This document shows, one piece after another, positions 6,645-15,441 of a stretch of DNA of 64,000 nt. The stretch comes from Bacteroidota bacterium (GTDB taxonomy: Bacteria; Bacteroidota; Bacteroidia; Bacteroidales; JAADJA01), in assembly GCA_020444515.1 (NCBI GenBank), contig JAHLKX010000002.1:310001-374000 (forward strand), read 5' to 3'. The position numbers were made by a program, and so were the translations under genes. Under the pieces are notes generated by a model. The model was not told where the DNA came from and did no database searches. It saw nothing but the letters and a program-made list of their open reading frames with translations. The first letter of the stretch is position 1; every line of letters starts with the position of its first letter.

Positions 6645-8873
6645 TTAATTGATACTAAATTTTAGTCCTGCATATATTTTACGACCCATAATGGGGCCCC
6701 AAACAATAGAACTATCGAAATAAGGACCAAATGGGTCATCCGCTGCAATAACGGGATCGTCCTGCACGAAATTCGTTAGGTTCTCAACACCTACATATAT
6801 ATTCCATTTTCTGAAATACTTTGTGATTTGGGTATTGAGGATGGTATAAGCGGGTGCATTATCAGGCCGTTGATACTGCAATGGATTTGAGCTTGTGTTG
6901 GGCAATCGTGAATCCCCGTTTAACTGGGTTGTAAAATCAAATTGCCACTTGTCAAGGTTCGTTTTATAAGAAAGGTTCAATAGTCCTTTGTAGCGATTGA
7001 CGAGTGGTTCGCGCTCAAGTTTTCCATCGTAAGTCATTTTCACGTCATTGTATCTAAAAGCTGCCACCACATCCAAACGTGGGATCAGTTCATAACTGAT
7101 TTCAACCTGGTAGCTGTTAGAAAATGATTTTCCATTCAGATTGTAAATATTTATTTGTGAAACATTCTGATCACGGTCAATTACCATTTGATTGATAAAA
7201 TCGGTTCGATAGACTTCAGCATTGATATTCATTTCCCTGTCAGCAATGTCGATAATGCGGGTAAGATTAATCCCGTAATTCCATGCTTCTTCCTGCCGAA
7301 TATCAGATTGGACAATCAATTGCCTGGAACTGGCAAGCAGATAGCTGTTTTCAGCAATGATATTGGGTGTACGATAGCCTTTACCAGCGGATGCACGAAG
7401 GATCGTATGCTCATTCAGGTTATATTTTGCATGAAACCGGGGGGTATAAAATGTTCCCCAGATATTGTGAAAATCGCTGCGGATACCAAGCAAAACAGTG
7501 AGGTTTTTTTCATTGGAATAGGTATACTGGAAAAACAGTCCTGGCACCTGCTCTGTTCGGTTGAAAGTGCTATCGTTGAGCATTTCGCGGTATGCATCAT
7601 AATTGTAGCTGGCGCCGGTACTGTATTTATGGCGGTGATTACCAATGACCGACTGAAAGATCAGGTTCGCATAATAATTGCTCTCGGTTCCGGTGTAATC
7701 GTTTAATCCAAAGTAAGAATCCTGCTCATGCCAGGTGTATGAATTCACAAATCCCAGGCTGGTTTCTTCCATGCCTTGAAAAACATATCCTGCTTTTCCC
7801 CAGGCTTCATATCGTCTGGTTTTAATATTGATTCCATAATAATTTGGAGTTTGAGGCATTTCTTCAGGATCAAAACCCTCCTGACCACCGGTTCTGTTTT
7901 CATCCAAAACCTTAAATCCAAATTGTGCCATGTAATGATCTCCAACGTATTTCCAGCGATTGAAGACATTGTACTGACGAATAAGCGGTTCATCCAGAAA
8001 TGAATCTCCATTGTGATCCACTTTATTGCTGAGGTTTTCAACATGGGCATACAACATGGTCGACCATTTTTTATTCAATTGTACAGCACCATTGAAATTC
8101 CCTTCGAGTTTGCCAATATGGTTCGCATATGCATTCAAAAATGCCTTTTCCGAATCATCGGGTTTTTTGTATTCAATATTTATTTGTCCGGTAACGGATT
8201 CATAACCATTAACCACAGAGGCTGCTCCTTTGGAAACCTGAATCGACTCCATCCATGTTCCGGGTATATATCCCAGTCCATAGGTCGTTGAAAGTCCCCG
8301 GAGATTGGGAATGTTTTCTGTCATCATCTGACTGTATTTGCCATGCAATCCCAGTAGCTCAATTTTTTTTGCACCGGATACAGCATCGCTGTACGAAACA
8401 TCTACCGATGCATTGGTTTCAAAACTCTCAGAAAGGTTGCAGCAGGCAGCTTTCTGAAGTTCAGCACTTGTAATTGTTTGTACTTGTACCGGACTTATTT
8501 GTGACACAAAACTGCTTTGTTGTCGTTCGCTCACAACATATTCATCCAGGGTTGTATTGGTAGCCAGCAATATCTCAATATCACCCTTGATATCATGCAC
8601 ATTAAGGGTGTCATTATCATACCCAACAAAGCTTGCAACCAAAAGGCTGTGATCATGATTATGCCCGGGCTGCTGACCCTTTATTGTAAAACGTCCATGT
8701 TCATCTGTAACAGTACCATGTTGCGATCCTGCCCAATAAATATTTACTCCTGGTAGCGGGATTTTGCCATGGTTTTCATCTTTACCGAAAACGGTTCCTT
8801 GAAGGTCCTGACCCATTACCTGAATTGATAATGAGGCCAGCATTATTATAAAAATCCGAATGAAATATTTCAT
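6645..8873 (-). CDS. TonB-dependent receptor, probably for metal handling
   Basis: This 742-residue protein has a signal peptide (to about residue 21) and an N-terminal carboxypeptidase-regulatory-like domain at about 23-110 (LQGTVFGKDENHGKIPLPGV, HGTVTDEHGRFTIKG). A His stretch, GHNHDHS, interrupts that domain. A TonB plug at about 125-235 (AACCNLSESFETNASVDV, SKGAASVVNGYESVTGQI) is followed by a 22-strand-type barrel to the C-terminus. It lies between an HMA protein and a Cys-rich HYC_CC_PP protein, a known Bacteroidota association with copper or other heavy metals. The CC pair in the plug and the His insertion support metal or metallophore binding. Direction and substrate are inferred. Confidence 0.9.
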   Translation of the reverse strand: MKYFIRIFIIMLASLSIQVMGQDLQGTVFGKDENHGKIPLPGVNIYWAGSQHGTVTDEHGRFTIKGQQPGHNHDHSLLVASFVGYDNDTLNVHDIKGDIEILLATNTTLDEYVVSERQQSSFVSQISPVQVQTITSAELQKAACCNLSESFETNASVDVSYSDAVSGAKKIELLGLHGKYSQMMTENIPNLRGLSTTYGLGYIPGTWMESIQVSKGAASVVNGYESVTGQINIEYKKPDDSEKAFLNAYANHIGKLEGNFNGAVQLNKKWSTMLYAHVENLSNKVDHNGDSFLDEPLIRQYNVFNRWKYVGDHYMAQFGFKVLDENRTGGQEGFDPEEMPQTPNYYGINIKTRRYEAWGKAGYVFQGMEETSLGFVNSYTWHEQDSYFGLNDYTGTESNYYANLIFQSVIGNHRHKYSTGASYNYDAYREMLNDSTFNRTEQVPGLFFQYTYSNEKNLTVLLGIRSDFHNIWGTFYTPRFHAKYNLNEHTILRASAGKGYRTPNIIAENSYLLASSRQLIVQSDIRQEEAWNYGINLTRIIDIADREMNINAEVYRTDFINQMVIDRDQNVSQINIYNLNGKSFSNSYQVEISYELIPRLDVVAAFRYNDVKMTYDGKLEREPLVNRYKGLLNLSYKTNLDKWQFDFTTQLNGDSRLPNTSSNPLQYQRPDNAPAYTILNTQITKYFRKWNIYVGVENLTNFVQDDPVIAADDPFGPYFDSSIVWGPIMGRKIYAGLKFSIN

Positions 8874-8949
8874 TGTAATTCTCCCTTAAGAATTTGAAAA
8901 TTAAAGATTAGATAAAAAGTTTAGGATTTCCTGTAATTCAAAATTTGAA

Positions 8950-9423
8950 TCAGGAAACAATAGGGAGATCGATCTTTAATTGCTGAAGTTCGCACAACAG
9001 CATTTTGCCATAGCTTGGAGGCGGAATTTCGCTGGAAACATCCATAAACTTAAATTCCTTGTGATCAAAACCTTCTATTCCGGCCTTCACATCCTTTTCA
9101 TAGGCAATGATAAATTCAAATGAATTTTTTGGTGATTTGGAATAGTCGTACTGGTCGGTTTTGAAGAAATAATACTCTTCGCTGCAACATTTATGGTCCG
9201 ATTCACACTTGCTATGGGATTCGGTTGATCCCATTACGTTTGATGAACAACAAGCCATTTGCTCCGCACCATGATGACCACATGCTGTATCATCCACAAA
9301 AACTGATTGTAAAGTTTGACCGGTGCACAAACAATAATGCTTGTAGAGGTTAATACCTCCGGTGGCAAAGGTAATCAGCATTGCCATCAACACTGGAGTT
9401 ATTTTTTTGAGGATGTTCAACAT
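8950..9423 (-). CDS. HYC_CC_PP-family Cys-rich protein
   Basis: From the ATG at 9423 the product has 157 residues. It has a hydrophobic N-terminal segment (about 8-24), then YKHYCLC (HYC at 29-31), two CC pairs (58-59 and 79-80) with neighbouring His and Cys residues, and an EIPPPSYGK motif near the end. This is the motif set from which the Bacteroidota HYC_CC_PP family is named. An in-frame ATG at 9459 exists, but a promoter-like element covers it, so 9423 is preferred. Its neighbours are a TonB receptor and an HMA protein, so a role in periplasmic metal binding is likely. The biochemical function is not established. Confidence 0.8.
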   Translation of the reverse strand: MLNILKKITPVLMAMLITFATGGINLYKHYCLCTGQTLQSVFVDDTACGHHGAEQMACCSSNVMGSTESHSKCESDHKCCSEEYYFFKTDQYDYSKSPKNSFEFIIAYEKDVKAGIEGFDHKEFKFMDVSSEIPPPSYGKMLLCELQQLKIDLPIVS

Positions 9424-9429
9424 TACTGG

Positions 9430-9460
9430 CAAAATTATACAAGTATATATTTTAAACAAA
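9430..9460 (-). promoter_or_regulatory. candidate promoter of the metal-handling group
   Basis: Read on the minus strand, TTTG (9460-9457), a 19-base spacer and TAATTTTG (9437-9430) match the Bacteroidota -33/-7 consensus exactly. The expected transcription start would fall at or next to the ATG at 9423, which would give a nearly leaderless mRNA and exclude the ATG at 9459 as start. Confidence 0.5.
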
Positions 9461-9500
9461 ATTTAGGATACAAATATTGTTAAAATAAAGTTAAAGTCGG

Positions 9501-9532
9501 TCTGTTGCTGATGAGTAGGATTCATATATTTG
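9501..9532 (+). promoter_or_regulatory. candidate promoter of the YCF48-like lipoprotein gene
   Basis: TCTG (9501-9504), 20 bases, then TATATTTG (9525-9532), which is an exact TAnnTTTG match. The ATG at 9552 follows after 19 bases, leaving a short leader. Confidence 0.5.
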
Positions 9533-9551
9533 TCTCTTATTACTGCATAGC

Positions 9552-10523
9552 ATGAATTATTACAGACTCTCATACTTATTATTCTTCATGTTAACCTTGT
9601 TTGCATGTCAGAAGGAAGAGGTGAAGCCTGACCTTATGACGGATGTTGTTTCTCCTGATTTAAACCTTCGATCGTTATTTTTACTGAACGATACAAATTG
9701 GTTTGTTGTCGGGGGTAAAGCGAATACAGAGGGCTATATTTATAAATCAATTGATCAAGGAATGTCATGGACAAAACTGTATGAATGTGGCTGGAATATT
9801 CATGATATTAGCTTCCTGAATGACAATTTGGGTCTTGTTTGTGGCGACGAATTAAACATTTTAAAAACCACCGATAAAGGTAAAACCTGGAATAATCTGC
9901 CATTATCATGGTTTCCGGCCGATGCCTATTTTATTCCTTTAAAACACATCGAATTTGTTAATGATACGGCCTGGTATATCACTGGTGGCCAGTACTATGA
10001 TCGCGGAATCAATATTCGAACCCGAAATGGGGGCCTGTGGACCGATGTAACCGTTTTTCAAGTTGAGCTGAACACAAGTTTTTTCAAAAATCCGCAACAA
10101 GGAATTTTGGGAGGATATGGAATTATCTATCAAACTTCAGATGTGGCCGTCACATTCACTCCGGTGGATTTTGCAGGCGATAATTTTACCGGATTGGCTT
10201 TTTCAGGATCGGACTACGGACTCGCTTCGGGATACGATGGGGGCATTTACAAAACCACCAATGGAGGACTCAACTGGGAAACTGTTTTAAAGCCTCAGAT
10301 CCCATTGGCTCAAAGGAATCATTTTAACGATATAGCGGCTCACGGAGACCTGGCGGTGGCTGTAGGAATGAATGGAATCATTTATCTTTCATATGATGAT
10401 GGTGATACATGGAAACCTGCTGTTACGGGTACCGATAAGAATTTACTGGATGTAGATGCTGGGGAAGAAGGGAAATTTTATATCTGCGGTGAAAATGGCA
10501 TTTTTATGACAATAATGCCCTAA
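9552..10523 (+). CDS. lipoprotein with YCF48-like / sialidase-type beta-propeller
   Basis: This 323-residue protein has a lipoprotein signal peptide with lipobox LFAC and Cys19 as the predicted lipidated residue. The rest is a propeller built from repeats with Asp-box-like motifs (SIDQGMSWTK, TTDKGKTWNN, TTNGGLNWET, SYDDGDTWKP). This matches the YCF48-like/BNR repeat group, which includes photosystem assembly factors in phototrophs and many surface proteins of unknown role in Bacteroidota. Outer-membrane anchoring is likely. The stop codon overlaps the stop of the converging PagL-like gene by 4 bp. No catalytic residues of a sialidase were identified. Confidence 0.8.
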   Translation: MNYYRLSYLLFFMLTLFACQKEEVKPDLMTDVVSPDLNLRSLFLLNDTNWFVVGGKANTEGYIYKSIDQGMSWTKLYECGWNIHDISFLNDNLGLVCGDELNILKTTDKGKTWNNLPLSWFPADAYFIPLKHIEFVNDTAWYITGGQYYDRGINIRTRNGGLWTDVTVFQVELNTSFFKNPQQGILGGYGIIYQTSDVAVTFTPVDFAGDNFTGLAFSGSDYGLASGYDGGIYKTTNGGLNWETVLKPQIPLAQRNHFNDIAAHGDLAVAVGMNGIIYLSYDDGDTWKPAVTGTDKNLLDVDAGEEGKFYICGENGIFMTIMP

Positions 10524-11716
10524 AATGCACATCCTATGCTGATCTCCACAAAATCAGCCTGTCCTGCATTGGTTTTCAGAAAGAGCCCGATCCAGGGATT
10601 GAATTTGGTAGTTTGAAGGGTATTGAATACATAAAATTGTGAACCAAGTTTTAATGTTAAATATTCTTTCGAAACATTTTTAAATCCGGTATTTTCATTT
10701 CTTATTTTTTGAATTTCTTTTAAAAAAGGATTGTATAGATTAATACCAACCTGACCGCTAAATGCCAGATGACCAAATAAAAATTCAATACCTCCGAAAG
10801 CTATTATACTGAACGATTTACGTCGCATATTTTTTTCATAGAGCTCCTGAGATCGAATAAAATCATAAAAGCTGGTATAATAATTAAAATGAAATCCAAC
10901 GGTAAAATTTGTGACGACACCGGTTCTTTTTGAAATATAGACCGATCCATTGTATACAGGATATTTCGGCCCTCCGGTAGGTTTTACAGGATCGCCAAAC
11001 TCATGCAAGCCCATTCCAATACGGACATTCAGCAGCCAGTTTCTATTGAAATCATGTGTTGAGTCGGAATGAATGAACTTATCCGGGAACCTGCTCGGAA
11101 AATATTTTAATCCAATCTGAAAGCCGGGAATATTTATACCAACATTGGGCAACTGATAATGGCCATTGGAATAATGCATATAGGATATGCCCGTGGAAGC
11201 AGTCAGAAAATCACACAATTCATAATCCAAATCCAATCCCAGAATTGTTTTATTGGTCAAACGCGATCCAACCATTTTGTTATTGGGATTTTCAATGCGG
11301 TCGTAAGGTTTGTTAAACCAGGCAAATCCCAGCCCGATAAAACCATAAAAATTAAATTTTCCAAATTGCTTAAAACGATATGATATGTTCGGAACCACCG
11401 ACAATTCATAGCCAAGCTCCCCCGGGTTTCCAAGATAGGTGCCGGATAAAAGTACACCCGTTTGCGGAAACCGATAATATTGGTTCCAGTATTGTTTTCC
11501 GGCCGTTTGCCATGCAATATTTACTTCCAATGCCCTTGCCCAGCTATGATCCGGAAGATTTGAATAGATATCAAGAATATTACCGGTTCTGAATAGGGGT
11601 TCAATGATCAACCGGTTTCTGATGGGCTGCTCAGGCAATTGCCCATTTGCAGGAATTGATTGTAAAAGAGCCAGTAACCCGGTCAGTAAAAACACCATCC
11701 AAAATCGCACAACCAT
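10520..11716 (-). CDS. PagL-like lipid A 3-O-deacylase / acyloxyacyl hydrolase family protein
   Basis: From the ATG at 11716 (MVVRFWMVFLL) the product has about 398 residues with a signal peptide ending near ANGQ. An upstream in-frame ATG at 11743 is also possible. The key motif is SYMHYSNGHYQLPNVGIN, which resembles the His-x-Ser region of PagL, an outer-membrane enzyme that removes a 3-O-linked acyl chain from lipid A. Barrel strands surround it (YRFKQFGKFNFYGFIGLGFA). It is longer than PagL (about 170 residues), so it has extra strands or an added C-terminal barrel part. The enzyme activity is inferred from the motif. Confidence 0.7.
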   Translation of the reverse strand: MVVRFWMVFLLTGLLALLQSIPANGQLPEQPIRNRLIIEPLFRTGNILDIYSNLPDHSWARALEVNIAWQTAGKQYWNQYYRFPQTGVLLSGTYLGNPGELGYELSVVPNISYRFKQFGKFNFYGFIGLGFAWFNKPYDRIENPNNKMVGSRLTNKTILGLDLDYELCDFLTASTGISYMHYSNGHYQLPNVGINIPGFQIGLKYFPSRFPDKFIHSDSTHDFNRNWLLNVRIGMGLHEFGDPVKPTGGPKYPVYNGSVYISKRTGVVTNFTVGFHFNYYTSFYDFIRSQELYEKNMRRKSFSIIAFGGIEFLFGHLAFSGQVGINLYNPFLKEIQKIRNENTGFKNVSKEYLTLKLGSQFYVFNTLQTTKFNPWIGLFLKTNAGQADFVEISIGCAF

Positions 11717-11776
11717 GTTCAAAGATAGATATTTCAGTATCAATGTGATTTTATTGTTGTTAAATCATTCACAGCA

Positions 11777-11808
11777 TTTCGTGGTTAAGGTAATTTTCCA
11801 TAAATTTG
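11777..11808 (+). promoter_or_regulatory. candidate promoter of the beta-oxidation operon
   Basis: TTTC (11777-11780), 20 bases, then TAAATTTG (11801-11808), an exact TAnnTTTG match. The ATG at 11845 lies 36 bases downstream. Confidence 0.5.
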
Positions 11809-11844
11809 AAAGCTTAATGAACTTTCCAAAAATAAGATTTCAGA

Positions 11845-12621
11845 ATGGAATATAAAATATTAAAACTTGAACTATTGGATGATGGGATCGCCCTCGTCAC
11901 CATTAACCGGCCGGAAGCAATGAATGCACTGAACACCTTGTTTTTTCAGGAAATGGACCGGATGATCGAAACGCTATCCAACAATACGGATGTAAAAGTG
12001 ATGGTCATTACCGGATCAGGAAAAGCCTTTGTTGCTGGTGCCGACATTGCTGAGATGGTCAATAAAACCCAGCAAGAAGGTTCCGATTTTTCACGTATCG
12101 GTCAACAAACATTCCGCAGCCTTGAAAAGATGGATATACCGGTAATTGCTGCCATTAATGGTTTTGCATTGGGTGGCGGTCTGGAATTGGCCATGGGCTG
12201 TGATTTCAGGATCGCCTCCGCCAAAGCTAAATTTGGCCAGCCTGAAGTCAATCTCGGTTTGATCCCTGGTTATGCAGCCACACAGCGTCTGTCACGTTTG
12301 GTTGGATTAGGCGATGCCCTTTATCTTTTAATGACTGCCGATATGATCGGGGCGGAGGACGCCCTGCGAATCGGACTGGTACAAAAGGTCGTGGAACCGG
12401 ATCAATTGATGGAGGAGGTGTTGAAGATCGCCCGCAATATTGTTTCCAAAGGACCGCAGGCTGTCAGGAAAGTTAAAGCAGTTACACGGAAAGGATTTTT
12501 TATGGATTTCGACAAGGGAAGTGAACTGGAAGCCGAGCAATTTGGAACCCTATTTGGCAAAGGCAGTGAAGGTGAAAAGGGAATGAAGGCCTTTCTTGAA
12601 AAACGGAAACCGGAATGGTAA
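11845..12621 (+). CDS. enoyl-CoA hydratase / crotonase family protein
   Basis: This 258-residue protein of usual crotonase length has the N-terminal TINRPEAMNALN motif, the oxyanion-hole loop GKAFVAGADIAEM (about 66-78) and NGFALGGGLELAMGCDFRIA with the second oxyanion glycine. The catalytic glutamate region FGQPEVNLGLIPG is also present. It hydrates trans-2-enoyl-CoA to 3-hydroxyacyl-CoA, possibly acting as crotonyl-CoA hydratase. It is the first gene of a likely operon with a 3-hydroxyacyl-CoA dehydrogenase and a thiolase. Together these give the core of beta-oxidation or the reverse C4 route. Chain-length preference cannot be told. Confidence 0.93.
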   Translation: MEYKILKLELLDDGIALVTINRPEAMNALNTLFFQEMDRMIETLSNNTDVKVMVITGSGKAFVAGADIAEMVNKTQQEGSDFSRIGQQTFRSLEKMDIPVIAAINGFALGGGLELAMGCDFRIASAKAKFGQPEVNLGLIPGYAATQRLSRLVGLGDALYLLMTADMIGAEDALRIGLVQKVVEPDQLMEEVLKIARNIVSKGPQAVRKVKAVTRKGFFMDFDKGSELEAEQFGTLFGKGSEGEKGMKAFLEKRKPEW

Positions 12622-12703
12622 ATCTTCTCTGTATAGGTATTGACAAGGATAATTTTTTAAAATTTATATAGTTTTACACATCAGTTAATTTAGATAGAAA
12701 GCA

Positions 12704-14041
12704 ATGAATTACGACGAAAGATTACAAAACGTGACGGTTTTGGGTGCCGCCGGCAAAATGGGCAGTGGGATTTTACTGCTTACCGCCGTAGAAATGGCTG
12801 ACCTGAGCCTGAAGCCAGAAAACAAGGGAAAAACATTTTGCCTCAATGCGATGGATGTTTCGCAGCAAGGACTGGCCGGATTGATGCGTTACCTGAAAGA
12901 TCAGGTTCGTAAAGTCGCTGAAAAGAAAACGGTATTGCTCCGTCATCTTTATGAAGACAGGGCTGATCTGATCGAAAACGAAGACGTCATTGATGAATAT
13001 GTTTTTGATGTCATGAATATTGTGAGGCCGGTAACGACAATTGAATCTGCCTTTGATTCCAATCTGGTTTTTGAAGCCATTATTGAAAACGAGGATCTGA
13101 AAACGAAAATATTTTCACAGATCCACCAAAACAATCCGGATGCATGGTTTTTTACCAATACATCCTCCATCCCGATTCATATTCTGGATGAAAAAGCCGG
13201 ATTGAATGGAAATATTCTCGGATTTCACTTTTATAATCCTCCGGCTGTTCAGCGCCTGGTGGAGTTGATCACCATTGATGCAAACAGTGATGAAATGGTA
13301 GAATTTGCCAAAGCCTATGCCAAAAATCTTCGCAAAGTGGTAGTTCCTTCCAACGACAAAGCGGGTTTTATCGGTAATGGTCATTTCATGCGCGATGCAC
13401 TGCATGGTATTCATGAAGCCGAACAATTGGCCAATGAGATGCCCCTGGTCGAAGCCATATACATGGTCAATAAAGTCTCGCAGGATTATCTTGTAAGGCC
13501 CATGGGGATTTTTCAACTAATCGATTATGTGGGCATTGATGTAGTAAGGTTTATTATGAATGTCATGAATCCACATCTGCCCAATGAGGACCTGCATAGC
13601 GACCTGCTTGATAAATTATTTGATATGGGCATTAAAGGTGGCCAGAATTCAGATGGCTCTCAAAAGGACGGATTTCTTAAATATGAGCGTGGTAAACCGG
13701 TGGCTGTTTTCAACCCGGAAACCAGCGAATATGTAGATATCTCCGGAATGCAGGCCCGAATTGACGGATTACTGGGCGAATTGCCGGCATCCTGGAACCC
13801 GTGGAAAAAAGTTAATTTCAGCCGCGGTGGTAAAGATGCCATGCTTGAAAAATATTTCTCTGAACTCCGGAGCATGAATTCACTGGGTGCTCAATTGGCG
13901 AAAAAGTACATCACACGGTCGAATGAAATAGGTGATTACCTGGTTACAAGTGGTGTTGCCAGTACAAAAGAAGATGTGAATACGGTGATGTTGACCGGAT
14001 TTTATCATGCTTTTGGCCCCATTAATGAGTATTTAAAATAA
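12704..14041 (+). CDS. 3-hydroxyacyl-CoA dehydrogenase family protein
   Basis: This 445-residue protein begins with a Rossmann nucleotide-binding motif, TVLGAAGKMGSGIL (about 11-24). The NAD domain shows VFEAIIENEDLKTKIF and NTSSIPIHIL. The catalytic His region is GFHFYNPPAVQRLVELI, followed by a C-terminal helical domain (RPMGIFQLIDYVGIDVV). The reaction is NAD-dependent oxidation of 3-hydroxyacyl-CoA to 3-ketoacyl-CoA. It is longer than the usual 280-320-residue single-function enzyme and has a roughly 130-residue C-terminal extension without a hydratase domain. It follows the crotonase by 82 bp and precedes the thiolase by 31 bp. Confidence 0.9.
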   Translation: MNYDERLQNVTVLGAAGKMGSGILLLTAVEMADLSLKPENKGKTFCLNAMDVSQQGLAGLMRYLKDQVRKVAEKKTVLLRHLYEDRADLIENEDVIDEYVFDVMNIVRPVTTIESAFDSNLVFEAIIENEDLKTKIFSQIHQNNPDAWFFTNTSSIPIHILDEKAGLNGNILGFHFYNPPAVQRLVELITIDANSDEMVEFAKAYAKNLRKVVVPSNDKAGFIGNGHFMRDALHGIHEAEQLANEMPLVEAIYMVNKVSQDYLVRPMGIFQLIDYVGIDVVRFIMNVMNPHLPNEDLHSDLLDKLFDMGIKGGQNSDGSQKDGFLKYERGKPVAVFNPETSEYVDISGMQARIDGLLGELPASWNPWKKVNFSRGGKDAMLEKYFSELRSMNSLGAQLAKKYITRSNEIGDYLVTSGVASTKEDVNTVMLTGFYHAFGPINEYLK

Positions 14042-14072
14042 TCAGCATCTGTTAACAGAAAAAAACAACAAA

Positions 14073-15323
14073 ATGAGTAAGCTAAGACGTAAAGTATATA
14101 TGACCGCCGGTTACAATACTGTATCGATGGGTACCGGCCGTAGCGAGTTCAACCCTAAAAAAGCCCGACCGGGTCTTGAACACTACATCAAGGAGGCAGG
14201 ACAGGGAACCCTGGCAAAAATTGGTGGTGCTAAAAATGTAGATGAAGGTGCCATTGGAAATTTTATGGCTGCCCGATTCAATAAACAAGGCCATCTTGCC
14301 GGGTTTATTCCTTATATCGACGAAGAATTGCAATACAAACCCTGTATCCGCACAGAAGGTGCGTGTGCTTCCGGAGCCCTTTCACTGGTAGCCGGCATGA
14401 AGTCCGTTCTGGCTGAAACCGCTGATGTGGTGCTGACCATTGGTGTGGAAGTTCAAAATACCATGAAAGCCATTTATGGTGCCGATGTACTGGCCGGAGC
14501 CGGTTGGTTTCAAAAGCGTAAAAACGGCCATGCCTATTTTTTCCCCGGTCAGTTCAGCGATAGGGCCAAAGCGTATTATGAAAAATACGGGATGGAATAT
14601 GCCCGTAAAGGGATGAAACAATGGTTTATCAATGCGGTTGAGAATGCCCGCCTTTGTCCAACAGCCCAGGAATATGAAAACAAAGTGGATGATCTCGGAG
14701 GTTTGTATGATAAAATGACGCCCAACGGAAAAGCATTTGTTGACAGTTTGAATGTGCTGGATTGTTCCAAGGTTTCTGATGGCGCTTCAGCCATTGCAAT
14801 CATGTCGGAAGAAGGTCTTGAGCGCTGTGGTATCCCCAAAGACCAGGCAGTACAGATAGTGGGTTATGCCCAGGTTGAACGCAATATCACCAATGATCCG
14901 CCCGATAAAACGGAATTAACAGCCATTAAAAAGGCTGTAAAACAAGCCCTGGATATGGCAGGTATCACCAAAGATGATCTGGCTACTGCTGAGATTCACG
15001 ACTGTTTTTCCATTGCCGGCATCCTTACAACCGAAGCCCTCGGTTTTGCTGAACCCGGTAAAGGTGCAGAATTTGTTGCCAACAAAAATACGGCCCGCGA
15101 TGGTATCATCCCAATGAATACAACAGGAGGATTAATTGGTTGGGGCCATCCAACTGGCGGAACCGGCGTTCATCAAGCAGTAACCATCTGGGAGCAGCTT
15201 ACTGGTAATGCAGGCGAAGCTCAGATCAACATAAAACCCGAAAAACCGTATGGCATGACCATCAATATGGGTGGCGATGATGTAACGGTGGTAGCAATTG
15301 TCTACAAACGGGGGGATTTTTAA
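14073..15323 (+). CDS. thiolase family protein (acetyl-CoA acetyltransferase / SCP2-type)
   Basis: This 416-residue protein carries the nucleophile motif EGACASGALSL (Cys near residue 95), EIHDCFSIAG with the active-site His, and the GGLIGWGHPTGGTGVHQ motif near the C-terminus. The second catalytic cysteine of biosynthetic thiolases is not seen at its usual CxG place (the sequence there is TINMGGDDVT). This, with the HDCF motif, places it with SCP2/SCPx-type or non-degradative thiolases. It is the last gene of the operon with the crotonase and dehydrogenase, and a terminator follows. It probably cleaves 3-ketoacyl-CoA or condenses acetyl-CoA units. Confidence 0.87.
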   Translation: MSKLRRKVYMTAGYNTVSMGTGRSEFNPKKARPGLEHYIKEAGQGTLAKIGGAKNVDEGAIGNFMAARFNKQGHLAGFIPYIDEELQYKPCIRTEGACASGALSLVAGMKSVLAETADVVLTIGVEVQNTMKAIYGADVLAGAGWFQKRKNGHAYFFPGQFSDRAKAYYEKYGMEYARKGMKQWFINAVENARLCPTAQEYENKVDDLGGLYDKMTPNGKAFVDSLNVLDCSKVSDGASAIAIMSEEGLERCGIPKDQAVQIVGYAQVERNITNDPPDKTELTAIKKAVKQALDMAGITKDDLATAEIHDCFSIAGILTTEALGFAEPGKGAEFVANKNTARDGIIPMNTTGGLIGWGHPTGGTGVHQAVTIWEQLTGNAGEAQINIKPEKPYGMTINMGGDDVTVVAIVYKRGDF

Positions 15324-15351
15324 GACAAATTTTGGTTAATAATGTTAAGAG

Positions 15352-15387
15352 ACATCCGGTAGACTTTGTTTGCCGGATGTTTTTTTA
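15352..15387 (+). terminator. rho-independent terminator after the thiolase gene
   Basis: ACATCCGG (15352-15359) pairs with CCGGATGT (15373-15380) around a 13-base loop and is followed by a run of T. It ends the crotonase-dehydrogenase-thiolase transcript. Confidence 0.85.
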
Positions 15388-15441
15388 TGGGGTTAGTGGG
15401 TTCTGGCTTTTTTGATGGAATAGAACTTTGATCACTTGAGG

